A stretch of DNA of 9,586 bases from Granulicella sp. UBA5172 (GTDB lineage: Bacteria; Acidobacteriota; Terriglobia; Terriglobales; Acidobacteriaceae), in assembly GCA_002413385.1 (NCBI GenBank), contig DHWW01000012.1, positions 11,797 to 21,382 of the forward strand, given 5' to 3'. Under the pieces are notes generated by a model. It ran no database searches, was not told where the DNA came from, and saw only the letters and a program-made list of their open reading frames with translations. Of the stretch, positions 1 to 7,735 are shown one piece after another. Each line of letters starts with the position of its first letter. Position 1 is the stretch's first letter. The position numbers were made by a program, and so were the translations under genes.

Positions 1-2
1 AC

Positions 3-1844
3 GTGGGCAAGTCGGCAGATCCAACCAGCGACCCGCAACAGACATGGGTAGTTACTTCACAAGACAGCGCAGCGGCAGCTAAGCTGGCGAAAGATCTCGG
101 GCTTCCCGACGCGATCTCCCGGCTGCTGGTCAGCCGTGGCATCGAGACGACAGAGGCTGCACAGGCGTTCCTGCACCCGTCGCTCCTCCAGTTCCACGAC
201 CCTTACCTGATGCTGGGGATGCAGCCGGCCGTGGCACGACTACGAGCAGCCCTCGCAGCAGCCGAGCCAATCCTCATTTACGGGGATTATGACGCCGATG
301 GCACGGTGGCGACCGTACTCCTGAAGACCGCGCTGGATCGTACGGCGGCGGCCATGGGTGTCGTAGCCGATGTCCGCTATCACATCCCGCATCGCATTCG
401 CGAAGGCTATGGAATGTTGGATTCGCGGATCGAAGCAGCGGCAGCCGAAGGCGTGCGCCTGGTGGTAAGCGTCGATACCGGGATTCGTGCCTTCGCCGCG
501 GCCGAGGAGGCAAAGCGTGTTGGCCTCGATCTGATCGTGACCGATCATCACCTGCCCGATGGCGCAGAAGGCATGCCCGAGGCTCTCGCCGTCCTGAACC
601 CGAACCAGCCACTCTGCGCCTACCCTTACAAGGATCTCTGTGGTGCCGGCGTGGCGTTCAAGCTTGCGCAGGCCCTACTCGAGAGCACCGTACTGGACGA
701 AGCGGAGCGCACCCGGCTGAGGGAAAAGACGCTTCCCTCTTTCTTGAAGCTGCTGGCAATCGCGACCATCGCGGATGCGGTTCCACTGACGGGCGAGAAT
801 CGCGCGATCGTGTCGCTCGGGTTAGCGGAGTTGCGCAAGCCGTCGCAGGCTGGGCTGCGAATCCTGCTTGAACTGGCTCAGATCGATACCACCCGGCCGA
901 TCTCGGCAACAGATATAGCCTTTCGCGTGGCGCCACGGATCAATGCCGCCGGGAGGATGGATATCGCCTCCGACGTCGTCGAGATGTTCCTCGCAAAGGA
1001 CGCGGCCGCAGCCCGGGTGCTGGCGGAGAAGCTACATCGCCTCAACGATGACCGGCGCGCCACCGAGGCCGAAGCTCTCCGCTCCATCGAAGCCCAGATC
1101 GATGCCATGGCCGATGCGATGCCCGCCTGTTTCGTCCTCGATGACGCTGGCTCGGGAACCGCATGGCATCGTGGCGTCATCGGCATCCTCGCCTCCCGCG
1201 TCGTGGACCGCACCGCCAGGCCGGCGATCGTGCTCACGCATGAGGATGGTTTTGCGTACGGCTCAGGGCGCTCCGTGCGTGGGTTTCACCTTCTGGACGC
1301 GATCACAAAAGTGCATAATCAGTGCGCAGAGCCTCTGTTTTCGAGGTTTGGCGGGCATGCACACGCGGTAGGCTTCTCAATGCCCTCAGGCCGGGTAGCG
1401 GAGTTGCGCGAGCGGCTCGTGAAGCTCGCCGTTGAGCATCAGGACGGTGCCCTGGTCGTAGAAGAGTTGGAATGCGATACAGAGGTGCGGCTCGATGAAC
1501 TGACACCGATCTTTTTGACCGCACTCGAAGAACTGGGGCCTTTTGGAATTGGAAATACCGAGCCTGTCTTCCTAACCAGGGGGGTAAGGTTGGCGACGGC
1601 GCTGAAGGTCATCAAAGATCGTCATCTGCGCTTGACCGTCGAAGATGTCGCCAGCGGCGTGCGCTTTGGTGGCATGGCGTGGAGTCGCAGAACCGATTGG
1701 GCTACAGTCGCACAGCGAGAGGCGTGGGCCCCGGGAGATCAACTGGATCTCGCCTACAGGCTGCGGCGCAACTGGCATCCGAATTTTGGCGGGTGGGAGC
1801 TGGAGGTCGTCGGGATACGGTCGGCGCTATCGCCAGCCAGATAA
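3..1844 (+). CDS. recJ: Single-stranded-DNA-specific exonuclease RecJ
   Basis: RecJ degrades single-stranded DNA 5' to 3' in RecF-pathway recombination and in base-excision and mismatch repair; it is cytoplasmic and uses Mn/Mg. The 613 residues show the whole family layout. A DHH phosphoesterase domain (about 90-250) carries YGDYDADG at 93-100, D158-T-G and the name-giving D181-H-H. A DHHA1 domain (about 370-480) carries the GGHAHA motif at 450-455. A C-terminal RecJ OB-fold segment (about 490-605) contains ELGPFGIGN, typical of RecJ. No catalytic motif is missing. The GTG at base 3 is the first possible start in view, and homology begins around residue 15 (W..T..). Because the window begins two bases earlier, the true start could lie just upstream, and the ribosome-binding site cannot be seen. 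It stands apart from the efflux genes that follow, with an 80-base gap. I am very sure of the family and less sure of the exact start. Confidence 0.95.
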   Translation: MGKSADPTSDPQQTWVVTSQDSAAAAKLAKDLGLPDAISRLLVSRGIETTEAAQAFLHPSLLQFHDPYLMLGMQPAVARLRAALAAAEPILIYGDYDADGTVATVLLKTALDRTAAAMGVVADVRYHIPHRIREGYGMLDSRIEAAAAEGVRLVVSVDTGIRAFAAAEEAKRVGLDLIVTDHHLPDGAEGMPEALAVLNPNQPLCAYPYKDLCGAGVAFKLAQALLESTVLDEAERTRLREKTLPSFLKLLAIATIADAVPLTGENRAIVSLGLAELRKPSQAGLRILLELAQIDTTRPISATDIAFRVAPRINAAGRMDIASDVVEMFLAKDAAAARVLAEKLHRLNDDRRATEAEALRSIEAQIDAMADAMPACFVLDDAGSGTAWHRGVIGILASRVVDRTARPAIVLTHEDGFAYGSGRSVRGFHLLDAITKVHNQCAEPLFSRFGGHAHAVGFSMPSGRVAELRERLVKLAVEHQDGALVVEELECDTEVRLDELTPIFLTALEELGPFGIGNTEPVFLTRGVRLATALKVIKDRHLRLTVEDVASGVRFGGMAWSRRTDWATVAQREAWAPGDQLDLAYRLRRNWHPNFGGWELEVVGIRSALSPAR

Positions 1845-1924
1845 CAATTGCGTCATTTGGAACATCGCAAAAGTTTTGATTCGAATGAACAGTGTGGTGC
1901 GTCTTATATACTGAAATTTCGCTT

Positions 1925-3163
1925 ATGGCTCAACAAGTTTCGGTTCGATCTCGTGGGTGGGTGTGGGGGCTCGTCGCCTTTGCGGCGGGGTTAGCCCTGT
2001 TTCTCTATGTTCGTTCCGGACGCGACGTAGTCACGGTGGGAGCAGCCAGGGTCGAGCGGCACAACCTGGCAAGCGACAAATCCACCAACGGCAGGGTGGC
2101 GCCACTGAAAGATTTCCAGGCACATGCGCTCATTTCCGGACTGGTCAATCGATTTTTTGTGCGACTCGGTCAAACCGTGCAAAGCGGCCAGGAACTGGTC
2201 CAGATGGATGACAGCCAGGCCCGCAAAGACCTCGCGGCCGCCAAGGCAAGTCTTGCTTCCAGCATGGCTTCCTTGCAAGCCATGGAGCAGGGTGGAACAC
2301 AGGATGAACTCCTTGCGCAGAGTGCGGATTTGACCGCTGCAAAGACGCAGGTATTGCAGAATACGGCCTCTCTGACGTCGCTCCAGACGCTCGAGACGAA
2401 GGGTGCAGCTTCAGCCAACGAAGTTGCTCTCGCGCAGCAACATCTGAATTCGGCAAAGGATCGCGTGCAACAGATCCAGGCGCGACGGCATGCACGCTAC
2501 TCCCCCGATGATTTGAAGGCACAGAAAGCCCAGGTAGCGGAGGCGCAGGCAGCGGTCGATGCGGCCCAGACCATCTTTGCAGGAGTCAACATTCACAGCC
2601 CGTTTGCCGGGACCGTGTACGCAATTCCCGTCACCCAGTATGAGTTTGTGCCCGCGGGGGAGACCCTTGTACAGGTTGCAGACCTTACGAATCTCCAAAT
2701 AAAAGCTTACTTCGACGAACCCGAAATCGGACTGCTCAAAGCCGGCCAACCCGTATCGATCAAGTGGGATGCAAAGCCGGGTAAGGAGTGGCATGGGCAC
2801 GTCGTCCAGGCTCCTACCACCATCATCTCCTATGGCGGAACACGCAACGTGGGGGAGTGTCTCATCAGCGTGGACGACGCGGAGGGCGACCTCTTGCCCA
2901 ACACCAACGTCACAGTCAAGGTAACGGAATTGCAGCACGATCATGTCCTCAGCCTCCCACGGGAGGCGCTTCACACCGTAGGCAGCGACTTCGTCTACAA
3001 GATTGTAGATAGCCGCCTGGTACGCACACCAATCCGTGTGGGGCTGACCAACCTCACACGCTTTGAGATTCTGGACGGTCTGAAGGAAGGGGACGTTGTG
3101 GCCCTTGGAGTAACCAACGAAACTGACCTGAGTGACGGACTTCGGGTGAAGGTGAAACCCTAA
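1925..3163 (+). CDS. HlyD/RND-type efflux periplasmic adaptor (membrane fusion protein)
   Basis: This is the periplasmic adaptor that bridges an inner-membrane pump and a TolC-type outer-membrane duct. From the ATG at 1925 it is 412 residues. A short basic N-terminus and one hydrophobic anchor (about 12-29) precede the first lipoyl half-motif (about 70-95, ISGLVNRFFVRLGQTV). A long Ala/Gln-rich coiled-coil hairpin follows (about 98-210), then the second lipoyl half (223-252, IHSPFAGTVY), a beta-barrel (about 255-335) and a membrane-proximal domain to the C-terminus. This order is that of MacA/AcrA/HlyD-family adaptors. The frame stays open to a GTG at 1892, which would add 11 residues ahead of the basic-hydrophobic anchor; I prefer ATG 1925 because the protein then begins with a normal anchor sequence, although neither start has a clear Shine-Dalgarno sequence. 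The next gene starts 6 bases after its stop, so the two are surely co-transcribed. Substrate and pump type (RND or ABC) cannot be told from the adaptor. Confidence 0.9.
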   Translation: MAQQVSVRSRGWVWGLVAFAAGLALFLYVRSGRDVVTVGAARVERHNLASDKSTNGRVAPLKDFQAHALISGLVNRFFVRLGQTVQSGQELVQMDDSQARKDLAAAKASLASSMASLQAMEQGGTQDELLAQSADLTAAKTQVLQNTASLTSLQTLETKGAASANEVALAQQHLNSAKDRVQQIQARRHARYSPDDLKAQKAQVAEAQAAVDAAQTIFAGVNIHSPFAGTVYAIPVTQYEFVPAGETLVQVADLTNLQIKAYFDEPEIGLLKAGQPVSIKWDAKPGKEWHGHVVQAPTTIISYGGTRNVGECLISVDDAEGDLLPNTNVTVKVTELQHDHVLSLPREALHTVGSDFVYKIVDSRLVRTPIRVGLTNLTRFEILDGLKEGDVVALGVTNETDLSDGLRVKVKP

Positions 3164-3169
3164 AGTGAG

Positions 3170-4213
3170 ATGTCACTGATGAGATCAATCATCACCCGCT
3201 ATGCGTGCGCGAAGGTCCGCATCGCCTCTCTCTCGAAACTGTTCCCACGGTTGGTGCTTTTGTGTAGCTTCGGTCTTACGTGCGCCGCAAATGCAGCAGT
3301 AACTCATCCCGTCACGACCTCCACGAGTCCTGCGGAACGATCCTTGATGCAAGGTCGTATCGATGAAGCGATTGCCACTCTTCAGAGCGCCATCGCCGCC
3401 AATCCCAGGGATGGACAGGCGTATTTATTGCTCTGCCGAAGCTACTATGCAGAAGAGCATCAGGATCAGGCCGTCGACGCCTGCGAGAATGCAGTGCGAT
3501 CGCTCCCCGGCAGCAGTGAGGCCTATGACTGGCTGGGCAGAGCCCTGGGAATGAAGGCGAGTCACGCAGGTCCATTTGCTGGTTTCGGCCTCGCACGCAA
3601 GGTGCGCACTGCGTTTGAGACAGCGGTTCAACTGGATCCGAGGAGCGCTGCTGCCGCCGATGACCTCAGCGAGTTTTATATCAACGCTCCTGGCATTGCG
3701 GGCGGAGGTCAGGACAAGGCCACCGACCTGGCCGATCGGGTGCAGAATCATCTTCCCCAGGTCGCGCATCGAATTCGCGCGATGCTTGCGGAAAAAAATA
3801 AAGACTATGGCACCGCGGAACATGAGTTCAAGGCCGCAGTCGGCGATGCGAAGCATCCAGAGGCGTTGCTTGATCTCGGTGCCTACTACATGCGTCGAGA
3901 CCAGCAGACGAAGGCTGTTGAGACACTCAAACAATGCCTGACAGTCGATCGATCCAACGATGCATCGATCGTCGACGTTGCCAGCATCTTGAACAGCAGG
4001 CATCTTGAACCACAGCTTGCCGAGCATGCACTGCAGGAGTATCTGCGCAGTAGTGCAAAGAGTGACGCAGCACCCGTGATCCATGTGGAGGTCATGCTGG
4101 GCAAGATGATGGTAGCCAGGGGAGATACCGGGGGAGCTAAGATCGAGTTTGAAAAGGCGCTGGAGCTTGCATCCGGCTATGCTCCAGCTAAGCAGGCGCT
4201 ACGCCAACTGTAA
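3170..4213 (+). CDS. Exported tetratricopeptide-repeat protein
   Basis: A 347-residue helical-repeat protein of unknown specific function. The N-terminus has a long basic region (1-27), a hydrophobic stretch (about 28-38) and an ANA|A signal-peptidase site near residue 42, so it is probably periplasmic or attached to a membrane. TPR-like helix pairs are visible from about 55 (GRIDEAIATLQSAIAANP) and 87, around 145-165 (AFETAVQLDP), 200-235, 240-265 and 315-345 (AKIEFEKALELA). TPR arrays bind other proteins, so a scaffold role for the export complex is a reasonable inference. It sits between the adaptor gene (6 bases upstream) and the TolC-type gene (49 bases downstream). Only a weak GTGA-type ribosome site precedes the ATG at 3170; a second in-frame ATG at 3179 would lose three residues and still leave a signal peptide. 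Family is clear, function is not. Confidence 0.85.
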   Translation: MSLMRSIITRYACAKVRIASLSKLFPRLVLLCSFGLTCAANAAVTHPVTTSTSPAERSLMQGRIDEAIATLQSAIAANPRDGQAYLLLCRSYYAEEHQDQAVDACENAVRSLPGSSEAYDWLGRALGMKASHAGPFAGFGLARKVRTAFETAVQLDPRSAAAADDLSEFYINAPGIAGGGQDKATDLADRVQNHLPQVAHRIRAMLAEKNKDYGTAEHEFKAAVGDAKHPEALLDLGAYYMRRDQQTKAVETLKQCLTVDRSNDASIVDVASILNSRHLEPQLAEHALQEYLRSSAKSDAAPVIHVEVMLGKMMVARGDTGGAKIEFEKALELASGYAPAKQALRQL

Positions 4214-4262
4214 TGGTCACGCGAGTGGCGGTGAGACGAACGCTGAAGGACAGAGGAACAGG

Positions 4263-5603
4263 ATGCATCTTAGGACAGGATTAGCGGGAGGGATCGTGAT
4301 GCTGATGGCATTTGCTATCGGCGCCTCGGCGCAGATCTCGCTGAATTCGGCTGTCGATCTTGCCCTGCGCAATGATCCCAGGGTCAGTATGGCAAAAGCG
4401 GATGTCGCCAAGGCCCGTGCCAACCTCGCTGCAACACGCGATGTGTACGTCCCCAACCTCGTCGCCGACGGTGGCTATGGACAGGGCTTCGGCGTACCGA
4501 CAGGACTCCCCGTCATCTTCAGCATGTCCAGTCAATCCCTGGTCTATAACTTTTCCCAACGAGACAATGTTCGGGCTGCAAGTGTAGCGTTAGAAGCTGC
4601 AACGCTCGCCATGAAGGAGACCGACGAACAAGTCACCGAGGATGTGGTCGTGACCTACCTCAACCTCGACAACGCTCAGCGACGACAGACTGCGATCAGC
4701 GAGGAGTACGGCTTCGCGCAGCGGTTGGCCGCAATCGTTCAAGAACGTCTGGACGCTGGTCAGGACACACGGATGGAGTCTCTGCGTGCCCACCGGAATG
4801 CTACGCAGATTGAGCTTGAGCAGCTTCAGACCCATGACGAAGTAAGCGCACTTTCTGACCACCTTGCTCGACTGATTGGCCTCCCCGGCACCCCTCTTAC
4901 GGCTGTGTCCAACTCCATTCCAGCCCTTCCTCCGATGGGTACGCTCGCCGCCGGTGAACCCACCAGCTTCGGCATACAGTCTGCATTCGCTCTTGCCAGG
5001 AGCAAGCAGGAGATTGCCTTTGGCGTGGGCCGTTACCGACTCAGACCACAAGTGAGCTTTGGCCTGAATTACAGTCGTATCGACACCGGGCAGAACGGCT
5101 ATACACGCTACTACCCAAACTTCACCGGACAGAGCGAGAACGCGGAAAGCGTCTACCTTCAGATTCAGATTCCGCTTTTCGACAGAAAGCATCAAGACGA
5201 CGTCCACGCCGCCGCGGCAGAGGCGGCCCACGCAAAGTTCGAGGCGCAGAATCAGCAAAATCAGTTCCTCGATAACAGGAACAAACTCCAGCGCACTATT
5301 GCTGAGCTCTCCGCGAGGAGCGAACTCGCTCAAATTGACATGGACATGGCGCAGGAGCAGTTGAATGCCGTGCTCGCACAGCTAAACTCCAAGAGTGCCA
5401 GCGACAATCGGCCGCTACTGACGCCCAAGGACGAGCAAAACGCGCGCCTGCAGGAGAGCGCCCGCAGCATTGACCTTCTCAATGCACAGTTTCAATTCAG
5501 CCAGGCAGAGGTCAGCATGATGAGGCAGACCGGTCAACTCGACCGTTGGCTTAAGACGGCTTCGACACTGCCCGAAATCGCCAGCCCACCGCTAACCCAT
5601 TGA
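4263..5603 (+). CDS. TolC-family outer-membrane efflux protein
   Basis: This is the outer-membrane/periplasmic duct of a tripartite exporter. From the ATG at 4263 it has 446 residues. A signal peptide (1-23, ASA|Q cleavage) is followed by two outer-membrane efflux (OEP) repeats, about 26-210 and 235-435. Both are rich in Ala, Gln and Asn with long heptad-like helices, and the first opens with SLNSAVDLALRNDPRV, the usual TolC-family start. The frame is open further upstream (to 4149, inside the TPR gene). ATG 4263 is chosen because an AGAGGA ribosome-binding site lies at 4252-4257, five bases before it, and a proper signal peptide then begins the protein. It closes the adaptor-TPR-TolC operon, and no inner-membrane transporter gene accompanies it. 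Length and composition are normal for the family. The exported substrate cannot be inferred. Confidence 0.9.
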   Translation: MHLRTGLAGGIVMLMAFAIGASAQISLNSAVDLALRNDPRVSMAKADVAKARANLAATRDVYVPNLVADGGYGQGFGVPTGLPVIFSMSSQSLVYNFSQRDNVRAASVALEAATLAMKETDEQVTEDVVVTYLNLDNAQRRQTAISEEYGFAQRLAAIVQERLDAGQDTRMESLRAHRNATQIELEQLQTHDEVSALSDHLARLIGLPGTPLTAVSNSIPALPPMGTLAAGEPTSFGIQSAFALARSKQEIAFGVGRYRLRPQVSFGLNYSRIDTGQNGYTRYYPNFTGQSENAESVYLQIQIPLFDRKHQDDVHAAAAEAAHAKFEAQNQQNQFLDNRNKLQRTIAELSARSELAQIDMDMAQEQLNAVLAQLNSKSASDNRPLLTPKDEQNARLQESARSIDLLNAQFQFSQAEVSMMRQTGQLDRWLKTASTLPEIASPPLTH

Positions 5604-5618
5604 TTACGCCAGGCTTTT

Positions 5619-5640
5619 CGTCGCACAATATCGTGTGACG
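5619..5640. repeat. Inverted repeat upstream of hpnJ
   Basis: Arms CGTCGCAC (5619-5626) and GTGTGACG (5633-5640) pair over eight positions with one G-T, around a 6-base loop AATATC. It lies 16 bases after the tolC-type stop and 91 bases before hpnJ. No T-run follows on either strand, so it is a poor intrinsic terminator; an operator or a transcript-end stabilising hairpin is as likely. Part of the left arm (GCACAAT, 5623-5629) can also pair with ATTGTGC at 5664-5670. Confidence 0.4.
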
Positions 5641-5730
5641 TGCGCCACAGCCCTGCCTCAACGATTGTGCACAGGATCGCACTCCCCCTCAACGTTCTCC
5701 GTGACAAAGTGGTAAACTGGAACTATTATT

Positions 5731-7233
5731 ATGCCCCTCAAAACGCTGCTACTTAACCCGCCCTCCTTTGAAAACTTTGACGGTGGCGCCAGCTCCCGCT
5801 GGCCCGCAACTCGTGAGATCGAGTCCTACTGGTACCCCGTCTGGCTGGCCTACCCCGCCGGCATGCTCGAGGGTTCCAAGCTGCTCGATGCCCCGCCGCA
5901 CCATGTGAGCGCGGACGAGACCGTCGAGATTGCGAAAGGCTTCGAATTCCTCGTCCTGTTTACCTCGACGGTAGGCTGGTCCGGCGATCACGGTTTAGCA
6001 CGCGCCATCAAGAAGGCGAATCCCACCATCAAGATTTGTTTTGTTGGCCCCCCGGTCACCACGGACCCGGACCGCGCCCTGAACGAATGCGAAGTCCTCG
6101 ACTTTGTCTGTCGCCGCGAGTTCGACTTCTCCGTCGTAGAGTTTGCCAACGGCAAGCCCCTGAACGAGATCCTCGGCATCAGCTATAAAAAACGAGACGA
6201 AAACGGAAACGATGACGCCAACGGCGTCATCCAGCACAATCCGGATCGCCCGCAGGTCGAAGACCTCGACGCGATGCCCTGGGCTACCAAGATCTACGCG
6301 CGCGACATGGACGTCACGCGCTACAACGTGCCGTTCCTTCTGCACCCCTACATCTCGCTCTACTCCACGCGCGGTTGCCCTGCGCAGTGCACCTTCTGCC
6401 TGTGGCCCCAGACCCTCAGCGGCCATGCCTGGCGCAAGCGTTCCACCGACGACGTTGCCGCCGAAATGGCATGGGCAAAGCAGAACTTCCCCCACGTCAA
6501 GGAGTTCTTCTTCGACGACGATACCTTCAACATCCAGAAGGTTCGCACCATCGAACTCTGCGAAAAGCTCAAGCCCATCGGCATCACCTGGAGCTGCACG
6601 TCGCGCGTCACCACCGACTACGACACCCTCAAGGCCATGAAGGAAGCTGGCTGCCGTCTGCTTATCGTCGGCTTCGAGTCCGGCGATCCGCAGATCCTCA
6701 AGAACATCAAGAAGGGTGCCACGGTCGAACGTGCGCGCGACTTCGTCAAGGACTGCCACGACCTCGGCCTCATCATCCACGCCGACTTCATCCTCGGCCT
6801 GCCGGGTGAGACCAAAGAGTCCATCCGCAACACAATCAACTTCGCCAAGATCCTGGACTGCGAGACCATCCAGGTCTCCGTGGCCCACGCCTATCCCGGC
6901 ACCGAGTTCTACGACTACGCCAAGCGCAACGGCTTCATCACCAACGAAAAGATGGAGGACGGCGGCGGTCACCAGATGGCGCACATCGAGTACCCCGGCC
7001 TCCCCACCGAGTACGTCATGGAGATGGTGCACAAGTTCTACGACGAATACTACTTCCGCCCCAAGGCTGCATTCCGCGTCGTCTGGAAGGCCGTCGTCAA
7101 CCGCGATGTGCCCCGTCTCTACGTAGAGGCCAAGGCCTTCATGAAGCTGCGTTCACAGCGCAACAAGGCCTCCCGCGCCAAGAAGGACGCCAACGCACTC
7201 AAGGCGCAGGAAAGCGCCAACTTGCACGCGTAG
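5731..7233 (+). CDS. hpnJ: Hopanoid biosynthesis radical SAM protein HpnJ
   Basis: HpnJ is a radical S-adenosylmethionine enzyme needed to make the cyclitol-ether head group of bacteriohopanetetrol: in Burkholderia it acts after HpnI (adds N-acetylglucosamine) and HpnK (deacetylates), contracting the sugar ring. The 500-residue product shows an N-terminal B12-binding-like fold (about 1-150) beginning with the characteristic FDGG / REIESYWYP / LLDAPP signature of the HpnJ family. The radical SAM barrel (about 205-375) carries the [4Fe-4S] ligands C216-x3-C220-x2-C223, GFESGDP at 314-320 and GLPGET at 356-361. The usual DxHxxG cobalamin motif is not seen in the N-terminal domain, so B12 binding is uncertain. 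The C-terminus (about 475-500) is a Lys/Ala-rich tail that looks additional to the fold. Start ATG 5731 has only a weak GGA nine bases upstream. Codons are strongly C/G-ending, more so than in the efflux genes before it. An intrinsic terminator follows the stop. Confidence 0.93.
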   Translation: MPLKTLLLNPPSFENFDGGASSRWPATREIESYWYPVWLAYPAGMLEGSKLLDAPPHHVSADETVEIAKGFEFLVLFTSTVGWSGDHGLARAIKKANPTIKICFVGPPVTTDPDRALNECEVLDFVCRREFDFSVVEFANGKPLNEILGISYKKRDENGNDDANGVIQHNPDRPQVEDLDAMPWATKIYARDMDVTRYNVPFLLHPYISLYSTRGCPAQCTFCLWPQTLSGHAWRKRSTDDVAAEMAWAKQNFPHVKEFFFDDDTFNIQKVRTIELCEKLKPIGITWSCTSRVTTDYDTLKAMKEAGCRLLIVGFESGDPQILKNIKKGATVERARDFVKDCHDLGLIIHADFILGLPGETKESIRNTINFAKILDCETIQVSVAHAYPGTEFYDYAKRNGFITNEKMEDGGGHQMAHIEYPGLPTEYVMEMVHKFYDEYYFRPKAAFRVVWKAVVNRDVPRLYVEAKAFMKLRSQRNKASRAKKDANALKAQESANLHA

Positions 7234-7250
7234 TTACTCGCACAAGCACC

Positions 7251-7284
7251 AGAGGCGGAGCGTTTCTGCTCCGCCTTTCTCTTT
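7251..7284 (+). terminator. Rho-independent terminator after hpnJ
   Basis: A perfect 9-base-pair stem, AGGCGGAGC (7253-7261) with GCTCCGCCT (7268-7276), encloses the 6-base loop GTTTCT. It can extend two pairs outward (one G-T, one A-T), and the pyrimidine run TTTCTCTTT (7276-7284) follows at once. It begins 17 bases after the hpnJ stop and ends 21 bases before the start of the next gene, so it should separate hpnJ from the transporter pair at least partly. Confidence 0.85.
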
Positions 7285-7305
7285 GCTCCATCCGAAGGGG
7301 ACATC

Positions 7306-7735
7306 TTGAAGTACGCTCTAAAGCCCTCGCAGTACGCCGTCCTCGTCGCCATCATGTTGACCGCGTCCGTTGGCGATTCCCTGCTCTCCCGCGGCATGGG
7401 GCAGGTCGGCGCGGTCGACCTGCATCACCTCGGCCTGCTCTGGCACGCGCTCTTCAATCCATTCGTCGACGCCGGAATTATTCTCCTCATCGGCTTCTTC
7501 GCCTGCTACACCACGGCGCTCAGCTGGGCCGATCTAACCTTCGTCATTGCCCGCCACCGCATTCGGCTACGTCGTCATAGCCCTGATGGGACGCTTCTGG
7601 CTGCATGAGCAAATGTCACGCTCGCGCTGGGCAGGAATTCTCCTCATCGTATGCGCCGTCGGATTCGTAGCCGGCGGTCCCTCACGGACGGAGCACGCGG
7701 AACTGGATCGAATGGATGCCGGAGTAGGCCGATGA
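7306..7735 (+). pseudogene. Small DMT/EamA-like membrane protein, broken by a one-base frameshift
   Basis: A four-helix protein of the drug/metabolite transporter superfamily, split over two frames. The first frame, from TTG 7306, encodes helix 1 (about 9-28) and helix 2 (about 50-72) and reaches DLTFV (residue 80, base 7545). It then runs into an arginine-rich tail ending at 7608 that does not resemble the family. The correct continuation, LPATAFGYVVIAL and helices 3 and 4, lies in the next frame from 7547 to the TGA at 7733-7735. Dropping one base near 7546 restores a 142-residue protein. The TTG start is supported by AAGGGG at 7295-7300, five bases upstream. The repaired protein aligns with its downstream neighbour, sharing G23-(D/E)24 and G30-M31-x-Q33-x-G35 at identical positions. 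Sequencing error and a genuine mutation are both possible. Its stop overlaps the next start (ATGA), so the two form a translationally coupled pair. The substrate is unknown. Confidence 0.8.

Noticed and set aside
1848..1880. Possible terminator after recJ (TTGCG at 1848-1852 pairing with CGCAA at 1866-1870)
   Set aside because: Only five pairs with a 13-base loop and no solid T-run, so too weak to call.
3275..3286. Possible lipoprotein site (Cys38) in the TPR protein
   Set aside because: The residues before Cys38 (G-L-T) do not fit a lipobox, whereas an ordinary ANA|A signal-peptidase I site follows four residues later.
3425..4084. 219-codon open frame on the minus strand inside the TPR gene
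   Set aside because: Antisense to a coherent TPR protein, Cys-rich without domain resemblance; chance frame.
4590..5333. 247-codon open frame on the minus strand inside the TolC-type gene
   Set aside because: Antisense to a well-supported gene, no family resemblance and no ribosome site noted; treated as a chance frame.
5713..5729. Promoter-like hexamers TAAACT and TATTAT just before hpnJ
   Set aside because: No matching -35 at a proper distance, and TATTAT abuts the start codon.
5995..7032. 345-codon open frame on the minus strand inside hpnJ
   Set aside because: It is fully antisense to a clearly identified enzyme; strong C/G third-position bias in hpnJ keeps the opposite frame open. The product is Val/Asp/Glu/Gly-rich with no recognisable domain.
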